A DNA stretch of 64,000 nucleotides from Archilochus colubris (taxonomy: Eukaryota; Chordata; Aves; Apodiformes; Trochilidae). The notes beneath the pieces are model-generated. The model was not told the origin of the DNA. It made no database searches and saw only the letters and a program-made list of their open reading frames with translations. Positions 46,451 to 61,400 of the stretch are shown piece after piece (position 1 is the first letter of the stretch; each line of letters starts with the position of its first letter). The position numbers and the translations under genes were made by a program. Where the stretch lies: assembly GCA_023079485.1 (NCBI GenBank), contig CM041083.1, positions 63,059,810 to 63,123,809 on the forward strand, given 5' to 3'.

Positions 46451-49400
46451 ATCCAGCAGCAGCCTTGTACAAAAGGTGGCACTGAATAATTCAGTGATCC
46501 CCAAGGACTCTGAGTATCCATTTGTCTTCCTAAACTTCAAAATGTATTGCTGTAAACTGGTAAACCTGAGTCAGCTCTGGTGCTGATAAAGCAGTTATTT
46601 GATCAATCTGTTACACTGGGGGTAAAGTTAGACTTAGTCAATTCTGCAGTTTCATCAAGTTACCTGTGTAATATCTTCATTCAAACAGCTATGTAGGATC
46701 AGGATATTGATGGCTAAAATATAAGTGTGAGTTTCCAAAACCAAGGGTGCTCATCAGGACTTTCCCATATGATGATAAAATAAAGAACATTTCTTTTAGT
46801 ATTGGATTTTTAATTAGGTTTTTTTTTTTAAAGAAAGCTGTACTTTCCAGGATGTTACTTCTATGCTTTTCCTTAGCTTTCCATTAGAGAACACCATGCA
46901 TTCTATGATCTCCCCATATATATATGCATATTTTATTATTTTCCTCTTTATAAACAATGCAGTGTGACTTGAAAAGACAAGAAATTGCAGAGTGAGACAG
47001 TGAAGGCAATGTGTCATTTGGATCTGGTTATGTCCTGATATTAGCAGGTTCTTTTCTTGAATTGATCCACCTGGCTTTAAGATGCAAATTGTTGGTCAGT
47101 AGGTTTATTCAAGCCTTAAAAAGATTTATGTCCCCTGAGAGGGCTGTGGAACTGTACTAATACTACTGCAGCTGCATGACAAGCTGGATGGGTACAGAAC
47201 CACCTGAAGGATCTTTCCCTGTACCAGAAACTTCACAAGAACACAGCTCTGTAACAGCACCTTAAGGTGTTATATCCAGCTCTTGGTGTAAGCACTGCAT
47301 GACCTTCTGCAGGATCTTTCAAGTCTGTGAATAACCAAGAGCACCAGAGGGATATCATGTCTGAAGCTCCATGAGTTTAATAATTTCTTAATAATTTCAA
47401 CATAGTGATGACTTATGAGATCTAAATAGCTACTTAAGAGCCCATGACATACTAGTATGTGTGACATCCTCATCTGAAAGGCAGACTTTTGTGTACAAAA
47501 TCCATCTCCCTGCCCTGTCAAACTGTAGGTTAGAAACTTCTAGAGAGAAAGCTGTGTATTTGGAACTCATATAAAAAAAAAAAACAAAAACAAAACACAG
47601 CAGTCAAAGACACAGCCACTGTCTGAGTCAGATCTTGAGCTGAAGCATTCCTCTGCTTCACTCTTCTACTACCAAAACCATCAGAAGCATTGCATGGAAA
47701 GGTTAACATTTAGTGTACAGATTAGAAAGGAGTTGGTTCTTGGGATGTGCTGGAACAGTATGACACTTGCAGGTTTTAGCTGGTAAATCTGCAATTCTTT
47801 CCAGGATTTACCTGTAACAACCTCAGTTACATACCCTAGTGACCATCACTGAACTTCTTGTAGTGAGGATTGTTCTATTCTGGAGAAAACTTGCACCCCA
47901 ACCCATGGTTCTATACAGTCAGTAACAATCTAGCAGGTAACTGACTGCTTTCAGCTTTCTCTGCTTTACAAGATCAAGAAAGAGAACCATTTTCACACTG
48001 AAAATCTGTTTTCCACACAGCAGTCTCATAAAACCTGAACTCTCCCAATTTATTAATCATTGTGTTATAAGTACAGTGTGTTTGTTCAAGATATCTTGCT
48101 ACAGGGTTTGGAATTTGCTCTGTGTTTACTAAGACCACACACTCAGTGAGTTTTACAGCACTAGGGTTACAGAATCCAGTGAGCAGAGATACTGTTGTGA
48201 TAACCAATGCTTTGACACTGAAGTCTTAACTAGAGAACATCCAAAGCTGAGCATGCAAATACCTGCAGCCTGAGGTGAAAAGCCAAGTTTTTCAGCAGAA
48301 AGCTGCAACTGATCCAGATCTGGTGTGGCTCAGATCCAGAGAAGAGTCCGTAGAGTGCACTGATTACTTGGTTACATTGAGTTTATTTTGTTCTGATCTA
48401 AAAAGAGGGTGCAAACTTTTCAAAATTTTGGGGGAAAGAAAAATTAAAGGGAAAAAAACCCAACCAAGCTTATGTTGAGAGAAAATGTTTTAACTAGTAC
48501 AGCAGTATTTTAAGTGTTTTGTAACAAAATACTTCTATGTAAAATAATAATTTATAAAAGCTATTTCAAAGTGAAAGAATTAAATGTTTCCTTCTGAGCA
48601 ATTTAGGTGGAAATTTTCTCAGATTTTTGTTCAACACGATTTTGAAAGTAAACCTTAAGTTTTTTTCTTTACAAGAACACTTGTTCAATATTTTGACATC
48701 AGCTCCTTCAGGACACTGAGATGCCTGAGGGGAAAAAAAAAAACAAACTACAGGCAGCAAAAGCTGCCACCACCCCAAAAAGAACCCCCAAACAACAATA
48801 AAAAAAACCAAAAAAAGCCAACCCAAAACTTTCCTGTGAAATATGAATGGGTCAAAGTTGTTAAAATGACAATAGCAACACCAGTGTATAGTGGCAAAGA
48901 TGAATGTTTTTTGTTTTAAGAGTATTCCTCCTTCCAAAGACTGGAATGATAGAATCATTCCAGACTATATTTTTTTAAACCTTGAAAGAGGAAGAAATAA
49001 CTGTTCGTTATGACTTGCTCTTGTAATGAACCCAGACTGTGCATATGTGTAGCCTCACTTGATATATGTTAATATTCAGTGACTTACAGATAACAATAAA
49101 AATATAAGATGGAGAATCACTGTTTGAATAACAGCTGCCCAGGAGAATGTTCATTAAGCTTAGATCATGACTCAACAGTGTGGTTCAGAAAACATAATTC
49201 ATCCATTGGAAACATATTGGAAATGGTTTAAATTTTTTCTGGTTTTTTATCTTGGCAAAAAATGTGCAGAGAAAAAAAACTGCTGGCCAATTGCATAGAG
49301 ATATTGAATGCATTCTGCTGGTGAATAATAGCATATACAGTGGACACTGAGTCCAAAAGAAATTTTAATCAGTGCTCAGCTATCAAATTCTTCTCTGGCA

Positions 49401-52400
49401 AAAGCTCAAGTGGTTAGTATCTTGTATTTTGTGGTCAAATGATGTCAGCCTCTGTGGAGCAGCTGGGTCTACAGGATGAAGAATAAAGGGCTTGCTATCA
49501 AAAATACTCTGTTGCTGGGAAAAGCCAGGTCACTGGAATGTTAGCAAAATCATGGCAGTGGGTTTGAGCTTTTTCAACTACAGGTAGGGTAAGTGATGGC
49601 TACTGCTGGAAGCACATCATAAGTGCTTTAAAACTTCATTTAATTCCTTGGAGTACATCTAGAGAGAGGAAAAAAGAGAAAGTACTTCTTACATCAGCTA
49701 TATATGTGACAGTTAAATGAACAAGAATCTCCATTTGGACTACCCAGTGTTTCTGAACAGCTTGCAAGTCTTTACTCTTTGGAATATATCTTTGAACTGA
49801 GAAATCCCTGCATTGTGAAAATGACATCGCCGTCTGTAAGAGATTATTGCAGCTACCTGGAAAACGCACAGAAAGGACCTTCCTGGCAATTGATTTCCTT
49901 CAAGAATCCCAGGATCCCATATAAAGACAGACCATAATGAAATCTAATAGGAGTGTCCATTACAAATGGTTTTCATTCTATTTACTTCTTTCCATCCCAA
50001 AGACCCGTGCTGAAAACTTTTCTGCTTTTGCAGCAAGGGGCTGGGCAACACGCATGCCTTTCAGATGTGCTTGAGAGTGCCTGAATAATAAAGCAGATGT
50101 TGCCCCACCACCATTTTACCCCATCACCCCGACATACCAGAATCATCTGTAGAACAAGTTTTCAGTCGACCTACTATTGTGTCTTGACACAGAGGAAGCA
50201 GGAATGGTCCTTTCCAGTGGAAACGTTTACTGCGTATTGAAGATGCCCGGCTGAGGTGTTTTAACTATCTGCCTTCAGAATCCCTTCATCAAAGTCAATA
50301 GAAAAAGGGTCACATGGTTCATTGTGGCATCACTCATGATGGGGACATGCTGGCATCTGCCCAGTTTGCCTAGTGGCTGCCTCCAGGCCTGACCCTGCTG
50401 GTGCTCTGCTCCTGTGCACATTTTGCCACTGCCCCCAGGGATGTCATTCATCTCCTCTTACTCACATATCCCCACCTTCTCCAATTTTTAGAAAGAAATT
50501 CTGCAGCTACAAAAGGATTGCCAGGTTTTCGTAGCATAAAGAAGTGAACAAACGGAGTAAAATAAGGTTATTGATGCAACTAAATCGAAGTTGGCATAAA
50601 ATTTCATAATTCAAAACTGCTACCAAACCCAGTTCAGGCTTAAAGGACTCAGGAAAACAAAAAGTTTCTACAGAGCAGTGAAGTCAGTTAATTCTTAATA
50701 ATATGTGATCAGAAGAAATGTTGACTTAATCAAGCTAAGATGAGCTACCATCCCCTGACCCCAGCCCTTCAGAAATGCTATCAAAATCCATCAAATTCAA
50801 ATTTTAAGGGACCAGACTAATATCCAGCAGATGTCATGGACTGAATCTTGTAAATTAGCTTCTTTCTACTGTAAGTGTTTCCTTATTGGAACTGATAAAT
50901 AAGTAGGACTCATTGAAATCTACTTTGAAATTCAAAACCCAAGTGCTGCTTTTTTTTCTTTCTTTCTTGCATAAGATGGCAAACTATTTTCTCTTAGTCT
51001 CAGTTCACAATAAATAAAAGAGTGTCTTGGGATCTTAGGGAAAACCTGCATGAGCTGAAAAACAGGGGACCTCTTAGGTACTCCAGTGAAAGACCAAGAC
51101 AAGATTTCAAATGAGTTCAGAAAGATTTTATAAGTGTCAACTTCACACATCTTTGGAGTACTTCTCACTTTGTCTCCTCTAAAAATCATAGGAAGGAATG
51201 GGTCATTTCAAGATAAAGCCCCTGCAGTGACAACAAATAGAGTCAAAAGGAGAAATCCCCCTTTCATGGAGTGGAGGTTGGAGCTGATGAGTTCCAGATG
51301 TCCTTCAGGTTATAGGTTGAGGTATTGAATGTAAATCATGCCTTTCTTTTCAACCTCTGTAGGTTTAGCTGGAGATGCAAATGTCCTTGCTGTTTCACAC
51401 TTCAGATACTTAGAAATGCTTCTCACACTGAGAGAAGTTTTAAATCAGCAATTTAAGAAACTAGAAGAAGAAAGGCTAATACCCATCTCGTTCTTAATTA
51501 GAAAACCACAGTTATAGTGTGTAACTAAATCAGAGCCTGGAGTGTGAATTTTGCAGTAGTTATAAAGTGATGATTAATCCCTCAGTGAGGATTCCTCCCC
51601 TGTTCTTTAAGCTAAGAGGTTCTTCTCCCTCTTAGCAGAGAAAAGGACTTTGCTAAATTATGCATGCCAAATCTTTCTGGCAAATAATGCTGTCCGGAAA
51701 AGACAAAAACTGTTGTGTTATTAATGCATCAAAATTAATTATGCCAGTATAACTGGTTATCTTTGGCACATGTACAGAGCTTGAGGGACCAGCCATGGTG
51801 CTGCCCTATTTGTTACCATGGTAGACAATTATGAAAGAAGTACAGCTCTGAACTTGCATAACTCAAAAGCAGTTCTGAGCAGATTTTAAATTTCCAGGTT
51901 AACAGTAAAAGAAATATTAATTTCTCCAAAGCTGTAATTTAGGACCCAGAAACATTCTGACCCGCTTGCAGGGGAAAATAAGTGCAGCTTACAGAGCTGT
52001 GACCAGTGCTGCCCTGGCTAATGGGTTATCACAAACCACTCTGGAAAATTCACTTGGTGTGCACTTAATCTGGTACAAGGTGACAGGAGCAATCTAGGTG
52101 CGGCACCAGTCTGATATTTTTAGCTTGGACTTCTCTGACCGTGCCTTCTATAGCTGGGGCTGAATGTGAAAGCAAAGTGGTGAGCGGCTTCTGTGAGGCT
52201 GCAATAAGCTCTTCAGCCTGAGTAATGTGTTATAGCTACTTGCTGCTTTAGATGGCTGCTTCACTTGAAATTGGAGCTTCATCAAACTATGCAGGTAGCT
52301 TAGAAACTCTGATTGCTTGTAAATATGGCTTTGAATCTGTGCATGGTAATCAAATAACACCTGGGATATGGAGATAGCTTTTCTACTCTCCAAGAACGAA

Positions 52401-55400
52401 AAGTCCCTATTTTGATCATCCTGCAGATGCTTCATCAGGAAATGGCAGGCAGCAGTGAGCATCTTTGACATGCAAGAATATCAGCAAAATGCTCAGTAAG
52501 CTTTTTCATCTCCTGACTGTAAAGCAACTTTTCCAAGAATGTATGCAGACCTGAATACAGCCCAGCAGTTGAAGCACATTTAAATCCTGTGCCATGCAGT
52601 GTGCTCTTTGCGTGTGCCAGATGTAAGCAAGCTGTGATTTATGTGTGCAAATGCCTCTGTGCATACGTGCATATTAGCTCAGCCGGAATTTAACATGAGC
52701 TCTTTTGAAAACTTGAATTCTAAGTTGCACTTCTCACTTTGTTCTTTCGTATTAGAACAGGCTCTGCTTCTGAAAAGACACAGAGTGGAACTTTACGAGA
52801 AGCTGAGGAGATAAAAGTTTTAGCTGAGTAACAAATGGAGGTGAGTGCTAGTGAGTCATCTGCTTAGTTTTGTGGGCAGATGGCTGGACGAGAAATTCCA
52901 AGCCATTCTCTTAACACCACAAAAATCTCTCTAATCTCTGGCTGTAACTATGGGGTTGTTCAAAACCAGAATCTGGACAGATGAGAACAGTTCCCTTTCT
53001 CAGAACTTAGCTTCCAAATGCAGTTGCTAAGAGTAAAACTTGTAAAATTTTAGCCTTTGTCCAGTCTTAGCAGTTACACGTCTGTCATCTCCATGCAGAA
53101 ACAGAGTGCTGAAAGGAACAAATGCACGTGGTCATGGTTTTTTTGGGAGGCAGAGACACTCCAGTTGGGGTAGCATTGAAGTTTCTTTAAGGGTTCTGAC
53201 AAGGTGCCCTTCAGGTCAAGGGCAAGCAAAACTGGACAGAGAAAATGGACTTGAATTCTGGTGACTCATGATGCTTGGTGCTCTTCTGCATGTTTTAGGC
53301 TAGTAATAGATGCTGTTCCAAGCCACAGGGAAGATGTGTTGGTATATCTGACACTGAGTAAAGCATTGTCCAGCTCTTAGTGGCTGTGCTGCCTTGCCAT
53401 CATGTTCCAGATGTTCATAAAGGCTATTCCAGTTTTGTGTCACCAGTTCTAGTTGCACCTTTTAATTCTTTTGTGGTACTTTATGGTATAGCTCTAAGAC
53501 ACCAGAATTATTCTCTTCTGCATTTGTAGCCAAATACAACTTCTGAATTATACCAATTAATCCCCTTTCTGTCTTGAGCGAGTTATCTCAGAAAGTAGCT
53601 ATGGTAATCTATATGAAAAAGAGAAACTACCAGCAAGTAGGCATCTTCTGCATGAGTCTGGAGGTTACACCTTGTAGGCAGGGTGATCTAAGTGTCCAGA
53701 GAAAATGCTCCTCCTATTAGTCTTTTGCTCTCTTGCACTCTTGCTTTCATAAGACCCTGTTCTGAGCCAGTTCATCTCATGAAGCCAAGATAAATTTAAA
53801 ATAAAAGGAAAGAAAAATAGAGAATTTTCTCCAACTTTAATGAGCTTAATTGTTTGTGAGAAGGGTTTGGCAAATGCCAGCACAAGGGCAAGATGGGATG
53901 TGCCTCTGGGAGCAGGAGATAAGGAGTGAGCAAAGGGTGGTGGGCTGAAGAGGAGCAGTGGGATAATAGATCATCCTGATATCTAATCTTTCTGGTTGTT
54001 AGTCATTGCTTTAGACTAGGGATGTCATGCCAAACCTTCGTTGCTGTTGTTGTTACCCTTATGACACAGAGGAAACATGACTTGTTTCACATAATTCCTT
54101 TATGTAAACAGTGAGTAGGGATTTCGTGTCTCTGAGTGTACAGGGTACAGACAATGGCTTTGCAACAGCTTTTGCCATCTGATGAGAGTGCTGGGCTGGA
54201 AAATAAGGGTGAGGTTGACTCTGGCAATGGCTATAAAGAGCAAGATGCAATCCTCATGTAAAATATATACTGAGATACCCTGAGGAAAGGAATCACTTAT
54301 CTCAATACGTGCTGTCCTCTTACGGCCACTTTGCCAAGGTCAGTGCAAGGACATTTGATGATATACTTGTGCCAAAAAGTCATAAGCAATGCAATTAAGA
54401 CATAAGAGATGTTACTGATGCAGCAGAAGCTGTATTTCCCCTGGAGGATTTGCCACTGTAACACCACCAGCAGCATCCTCACCGTACAGTGTATGACATT
54501 TAGGCTGAGATTCATATGTGACCCAGAATAGTGCAGCAACTGGAATTTTGTGTAAGGTAGCCTCAGTGTGGAACGGATCCTCAGCAGGGATAGGCTAACA
54601 GTGCAAAATGTGGATCTGCATCCAAAATTGCCAGCACTTCACGAGTGGTCTACACTGATACCTTATCTCTAGTCCCTAACTTTTCATACACTATTTATGG
54701 CTATATGTATTTTTAAAGTCACAAACTCGTCTCAGAAAACATACAAGCAGGAATTGCAAGCACAATATATGTAATCTCCCATTAGGGTCGGGTAGCTGTG
54801 CATGAGCTCACCTTGTACTTTGTGTATTTGCACAGTGAAACCTTTTGTTAGCTGTTTTGTGTACAGGTGCTCAAATTGTGTATGTGGAATGTCAGCAACT
54901 GATTTACTGAAAACATTAAAAACTAGGTTACTAAGTCTATGCAAGTACACTACAAAGTATGCTCCTGAACCTGCCAGTACATGTTAGCTTTTTCTTTTTG
55001 TACCCTCTAACACTCTGTACATGATAGCTTATCTTCTAAGTCAGTGAATCAGTAGCAACATCTATGGAGCATCAGTTTCATTTACCCCTTCTCAAAGAGA
55101 CTGTTCACCATTTGCAGGAGCCTTTTGTAGACTTTAGATGAAAGACACTTCATCTGTGTAAAATATTATTATTGTTGTTAGCCTAGTGTTTTCAGTGGGG
55201 TTTATTGGAACCTGATGTCCTGCCAGAAGTAACACCCTGGGAATCTTTCAACAACTGTTCCTGGGTGTTCTGTAGATTACTGCTGTTTTCTCATACACTG
55301 TCCCTGGGAATTATGTTCTCAGATTAGGAAAAATGTCAGTCCTCTTTCCTCTGTGAAAAGAACTGCTGCTCAGCCTCTGTATGAAAAGATTAGACCAGTA

Positions 55401-58400
55401 CTTTCTTTTCTGGTGATTTATTATTCAGGTTGTGTTTTGTTTTCTCATTAACCCCTTTGCAAAACACATTCAAAATGTTAAATAAGATTGATGTGAATGA
55501 TCTTGTGGCATTATGCAAAGACTTTGCATAGCTGAGAATGGCCAGTTAAAGGAAGACTGGTGGAAAATTGGACCCAGACATTCAGTCAGCAACTTTCAAC
55601 CCTGCAGAGACAAAGAACCTTTAAGAGCTAACTTTATAATGAGGAGCTGTAGTACAGCATGGCAGAAATTAAAGGGAGGCCCAAATCTCCTTAGTGACAA
55701 TTGTGTTTTGCAGAGATCTCCTGGGTAGACTTTGCTTTGAGAGACCTTCAGGAAGGGCTGTAGCAAATGAGGCCTTCCTAGGAGACTGTATTGGGGAAGG
55801 AAATGCCTCTGGGCCAGAGCAGAAGTGGGAGGAGATGAAAACAGAATAACCATTTCTCTGACAATTGAATGACCAAATCCTGCAAATACAGTCTTCTTCT
55901 GAAAAACATTCACATTTAGCTACCAAAAATGTAAATTTCTGGAGTGGGAAACAACACTCAAGAGTATTATGATTTCTTTATCACTCTATCTGATGTTTAC
56001 CTTGTAGTTTCTCACTTAAAGAAGTGGGAACCATTGGCAGAGCAAATGCGCTGGGTTTAAAGTGAGGTTCACTCAATATCTGTTTTGAAATGGAGCTGGA
56101 TTCTTACAAGGGAGTAGACAAAAAGCTGTGTTCAAATGAACTTCTGAATTGCTGGGGAGGGATGGAAGAGCTAGGGAAAAGGATGGTGAAAAAAACTCCT
56201 GCAGCCTGTGGGCCAGGCTAGGCACTGGGTGTCTGTGTTTGGGTTGTTGCGGTGGTTTTGATCATAATTTATTGTTATGGACTCAGAGAATCAGCTCCTA
56301 TTAGCTCCGAGTTTTTGTTATGCTTTGAAACATTTGGATACACATAGCACAATGTGATGGAGGAGTTTATCCCTGTAGTTTATTCACTTTTGATCACCCT
56401 CTTCTTTTTCTGGTTTCTGCCTCCCTCTGCAGAGCTCATTGTCTCTGGAGCGGCTCAGCTTTATCATCAATATGCTGTGTGGTAGCTCAGTGAAGGGGGT
56501 TTTTTTGGTACCTCTCTGTGCACACACTACAGTCTGTTTCTCTGAAAAAGCAAAACCAAAAGCCACTCTGCCCCATTTCATTTATTCACAGTTTCTTATG
56601 TCCTTTTTGGGCACCTTGGTGCCCTGTTTTAGGCTGGTGCTAACATGACCAGAGGAGATGGGCAAACTGAAGTCCTTTTCACCTATTAATATTATTATAA
56701 CTTAATCTATATTGTCCATACTTGAGAGGAAGATAAATATTTAGCGAAATCATTACAACTGCTCTCCTCAGTTCTTGTCCCTGGTATCAAATACTCTTGC
56801 TTTTGTTGGACCTTTTAAAGAGGATTTAGTTTGCAAGTTACTTTCCAAAGATATACTGCCTCAAAGGTTACCTCTTTGGTCTTCAACCTTGAAGGCTTTC
56901 ACTCAGCTACACTCATTACATCTGAATGTAGCTGCAAAGTCTTGACTCTTTCCCTGCCCTCCTAATTTCATGCATCCTCTTTCCTGTCAGAGGACACTTC
57001 AGCTCCTGCAACATTTGAGTACAGAATGTGAATTTCTCTCTGCTCACAGGTATCAACATGTTAGTGTTGGTTGTGTACATAGTATAGGTGCCTTGGGCAA
57101 AAGGCAGACAATGCTGCTGTAACAGATATGATATTCCCACAGTTTTGGGGCCACTGAATATGGCACAACCAGGAGGAGTCAGAGAGTCCTACCCAACCCT
57201 TCACAAAGCATCAGGAGAAGAGGGCCTTCAAAGGACATAAATCTTTCCAGACAAAGATAGCGATCAGTAAATCACAGCTTTCTCTTAGCCTATGGAATTT
57301 GCTAGTCCTAAGACAAACTTCCCACAAGTGTCCTCTCATTTCTGCTGAATCAGCCTTACAATTACGCCTACTGAGCAGATGATAACAAATGATGATGTAC
57401 TTTGTCATGTGCAGAATACAAATGTATCATGTGTATGGAAATGGCTTGAGGAGTGAGTTAGCTAGATAATGTACCTTATTTCACAAGAGAGACCAAGACT
57501 ATTGCTAGAGACAGTGTTCTCTGACTGAAGAACAGCCACTGGGAACGGTGTCCTGTCAGCCTGCTCCAGACAGCTCCACAACTGTATGTACCCACAATGT
57601 GCTTCATGAACAGATTTACCAAGTCCATTAATTGTGCATTAATTGTGCACAGCTCATGGTAAAGCTCTGTGCAAGCTGCTCCTGCATAACTCCGTTGGGG
57701 TTTAGTTGGCTGAACTTTACTTTTCACAAGTCATTTGATAATAGGTAAAATAATAATAAAAAAATAACATGGGAGGAATATGAAAAATTATGTTAGTCAC
57801 ACCAGTAACAGACAGCCGGGGCTCCTAGCTGAGGAACAAGTTCTCATCACATAGGAAAAAACAGGGAGGGGAACAAAGGAAGAAAAAATTGCTTTTGGAT
57901 CAGAATGAAGAGGAATGTGTTGTTATCACTTTCAGCCACAGAGTGATGCATCTTTTTCTTTTTTATCTATTTTTTTGCTGTTGGCAGCTACAGGGACACC
58001 TTTCCCTGCAGCTGGCCAAGCATGAGTCAGTTGCTCCCACAGGAGGGATAATGTCCCTGTTTGTGTGTTGTGTGAGTGAGACAAGAGGAAGTGCTTTCAA
58101 ACGACCCTGCCCCACCAGGGCTGTAAACACCTGAGTTCACCACCATGCTGGTCCACATCTAAACCCTGAGCCCGTTCCTCCACTTGGGGTCCTGTAAGAA
58201 AACTGCTGTTTTGCTATGGCCCCAAAAAGTGAACAACGTAGGACTGACCTAGTTTGGTGATGCCTGGAGGCTTGTGGCTGAAGGTAGCACAGAGAGGGTT
58301 GGAAAGGTATCAGAGAGCTATTCAGCTCAACAGGGCTAACCAAAAGTAACCTAATTAGTAGCCACCAGGACCTGTTGCCATCTGCTCTTGATTTGCCTGT

Positions 58401-61400
58401 CTGAGCCTGGTCCTGTGTTCAAATATCTGCATAAAGATACAGATCTACAGCATGCCTGCAATGTTGTCCACATCAGAGATGGCTTTAGTTATCTCTTTTT
58501 TTTCATGGTCTCAGCAGAATAATTGAGCACTAGATAAGCTCAGAGGTGAAACATACCTCTTGCTATACTTAGTATCTCAGGCTAGGATGAAGTGGGGAGC
58601 TCCATTTTCTCTGGATTCTGGGGACAGAGGCCTCCAGGACCCACAGTTCTCTGTATCTTTTTCTCCCATTTGCCTTACTGAGTCTGTCATGTTGAGAAAC
58701 TCATCCCATTGGGGCTCTCTCTTGGGGCTGCATTCCTTTTTTGTTTTTTTCTCTTTTTTTTGCCTCTTTTTCATGATTTGCTTCCTGTGCTTAAGTAGTT
58801 GATTTTTGGTGTTGAATTTTTTTTCTTTTTTTTTTTTTTACCTCTTTTTTTTCTGGGGTGCTGAAGGTACTGCCTCCTCTGAGCATGTGTTAGCCTTTTC
58901 ATTTTGGTATGCCTGTATCTCTTACCCATAAGATACAGATATGAGCAGTTTTCTCCCACCAACTTCGTTGCACCCTGGCTCCTCATCTGAGAAGGATGGA
59001 AGAGGGGCTTTTATTGTGCTAGTGGACTTTGCCCATCCCTCTCCAGATCTGAATAGGCCAGCATTATTTCACAAGTGCTAAATCCACTCACAATGGTTTT
59101 AAATGGTTGAGCTGCTGAGCCAGCTGAACAGCAAACACCAGAGGGGAAACCACATTTCGTGAGCGTTTCAGATTCCTTCAAACTGTACGTGGAGCCATTA
59201 AAAGCAAAGTAAAAGCCCTTTGACACAACTCCCTTCGGCAACTTTTTCACAGCTTCATGCCAAAAATGGGGGCTGGCTAAGGAATTCATCCAGAATCAGC
59301 TCCCAAGAATCTAGTACGTGAAGATGAAGATGGAGGTCAAATCTGTTTCTGTTAAAAGGGAAGAAAACACCAGAAAATTATATTTTTTGTAGCATATTAA
59401 TCCTTTGGTGGATGTCTCTCTGATTAGTGTGGATTGTCAAACAAAGTATCACCATAGGCAAAAGGTGAAAAAAACTCACGTACTTACATTACGTGGGAAT
59501 GTTTTTTACTGTATCTGTGTTTGTGTCTGTTTTCTTTATTCTTTATGTATTTGAAGAAGCCAGAATGTATATCTCATGGTCTTACAATCATGCAAGAAGT
59601 ACTAAATCTTCACCCAACATGACCAGCCAAGAAATATCCAAGAACTCAAACGATTATGCCATTGCAATTAGATGGATGAAGACCTATCTGAAGAAGCTGC
59701 TATTTCTGTTTCTGTCCAGACTTGTGAAGATATGGGACTTAATGCTTCCTAAGAAGGAGGCATAATTGCATATTCCCTGAACAAGTTCTTTCACAATGAT
59801 CTGGGTTAGCTTAGACATTCAGTAATGGAGGTTTCCTAGCCCAGACTGCCTTGATTGAATGATTACTTTGAGCAGCTGTATTGAGGCAGCAATAATAACT
59901 GATGGTGGTGATGAGGGTGAACCTCCCACCTTCAGTGCTTCAGCTTCAGTCAGCAAAAACTGTGTGGCCAGAGCCTGAAATCACACAGGGACATGTAGGA
60001 ACATTGCATCTTGAATCGGCTTAAGAAAAAAAAAAAAAAAAAAGGTGTAAACTTGAAGTAGAATAGATGCATCAAGGAACCGTATCATCATTCTGAGTCA
60101 GAATTTATGGTTAATATATTTCAGCTTGTTTCTTCAGCTTCTTTTCGGGGGGCTTCAGGGTTTTGCTTCCTACACCACGGACATGACTGTAGCTCTACCA
60201 AGAAAAAGGTGTAAAGACATCTGTGTGCCCGACTTTACCTTCAGCAGGGGAGGAATTGTGTTTGTTCTCTTACTGATAGCTTCAGTTACTCTTCTTTACA
60301 TTGAGTGAAGTAACTGAGTGGGCTATGAAGACTAAATAAAATAATATTTAGCAATTTCTAAAAAAAAAAAATCCAACAGGTGATGAAGAATTTAGCCAGT
60401 GAGAAGTAGAGGTGAAACCACAGAGCACGCTGCTGCTGCTGCCTGGCAATCCACACATCAAACAGAGATACTTTCCTTCCTGCTTTCTACATCAGTGGTC
60501 ACTTAATAGTCCCTGCCTTGACCTGATATCTGTGAAATAGGCAGGAAAACACCTCTTGCTCCATATGGGAAAAGTGCAACTTCATTCACTGATATTTACA
60601 AAATGCTTGGAGAACTAGGAACAGAGAGAGTACAGACTATTGCTGTGGTTTTATTTTCTGCAGAAATGTTCCTTCAGTAAAACCTAGGTTACAGAAGAGG
60701 GGATGGTTGCCCTTTGGCTCTTGTTAGATTGGTAGAAGCAGTTACTTTCTCACAGTAACTAAGGTCTGTGGTGAACTTGGGGCTTTTTTTTTTTTAATCC
60801 CCCCAAATATTTGGAATTGTGTGAGTGCATAGAGAAAAATCCTGCAACTATGTACAAATATTTGCAAAAATTAAGATGAGGAGAAAAAAAAAAAAAGAGC
60901 CCAAACAATCCACAAGCCAGTACATCATCTAATTTCCTTATTCTCATTTCTCTAAACCTGCTAACAGGATTCCCCCAGAATTTCCAGCACTTGCTGAACC
61001 TTGACCTAAGCAGCTTCATGAGAAATTTCTTCCCCAAGGGGTATTTTGGATAGAAAGTTCTAAGATCCTGAGTATAATGGTTTTCACAGCTGTAATTATA
61101 GAGTCACACATCTGATTCATGTAATTTGACAAGGAATTATAACTTGCCTGCTTCAAAGGAGTGTGTCAAGGTGTAGGGTAACTGGTGATGTGAATCTTGC
61201 AGCATCTGCACATGAACTCTTCCATCATTCTGGTGTCTAATTCAAATGTTTCTATTCCATGTTTACATACCTGGGGCAGTTGAGATTACAGTAGCAGAAC
61301 TCATTTCTTGTATTGTTTTTTCTCAGAGACAGTTTTATAAACATTTGACTCAGAAGCCAGGGATGGGAAAATGGCAGTGAAAAGGCCCATGCACCCTTTG

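Noticed and set aside
59493..59765. 90-codon plus-strand ORF with a hydrophobic N terminus, and a 60-codon ORF at 60126
   Set aside because: Both are short, with no recognised domain, splice context or homologue. The membrane-like composition is common in T-rich DNA.
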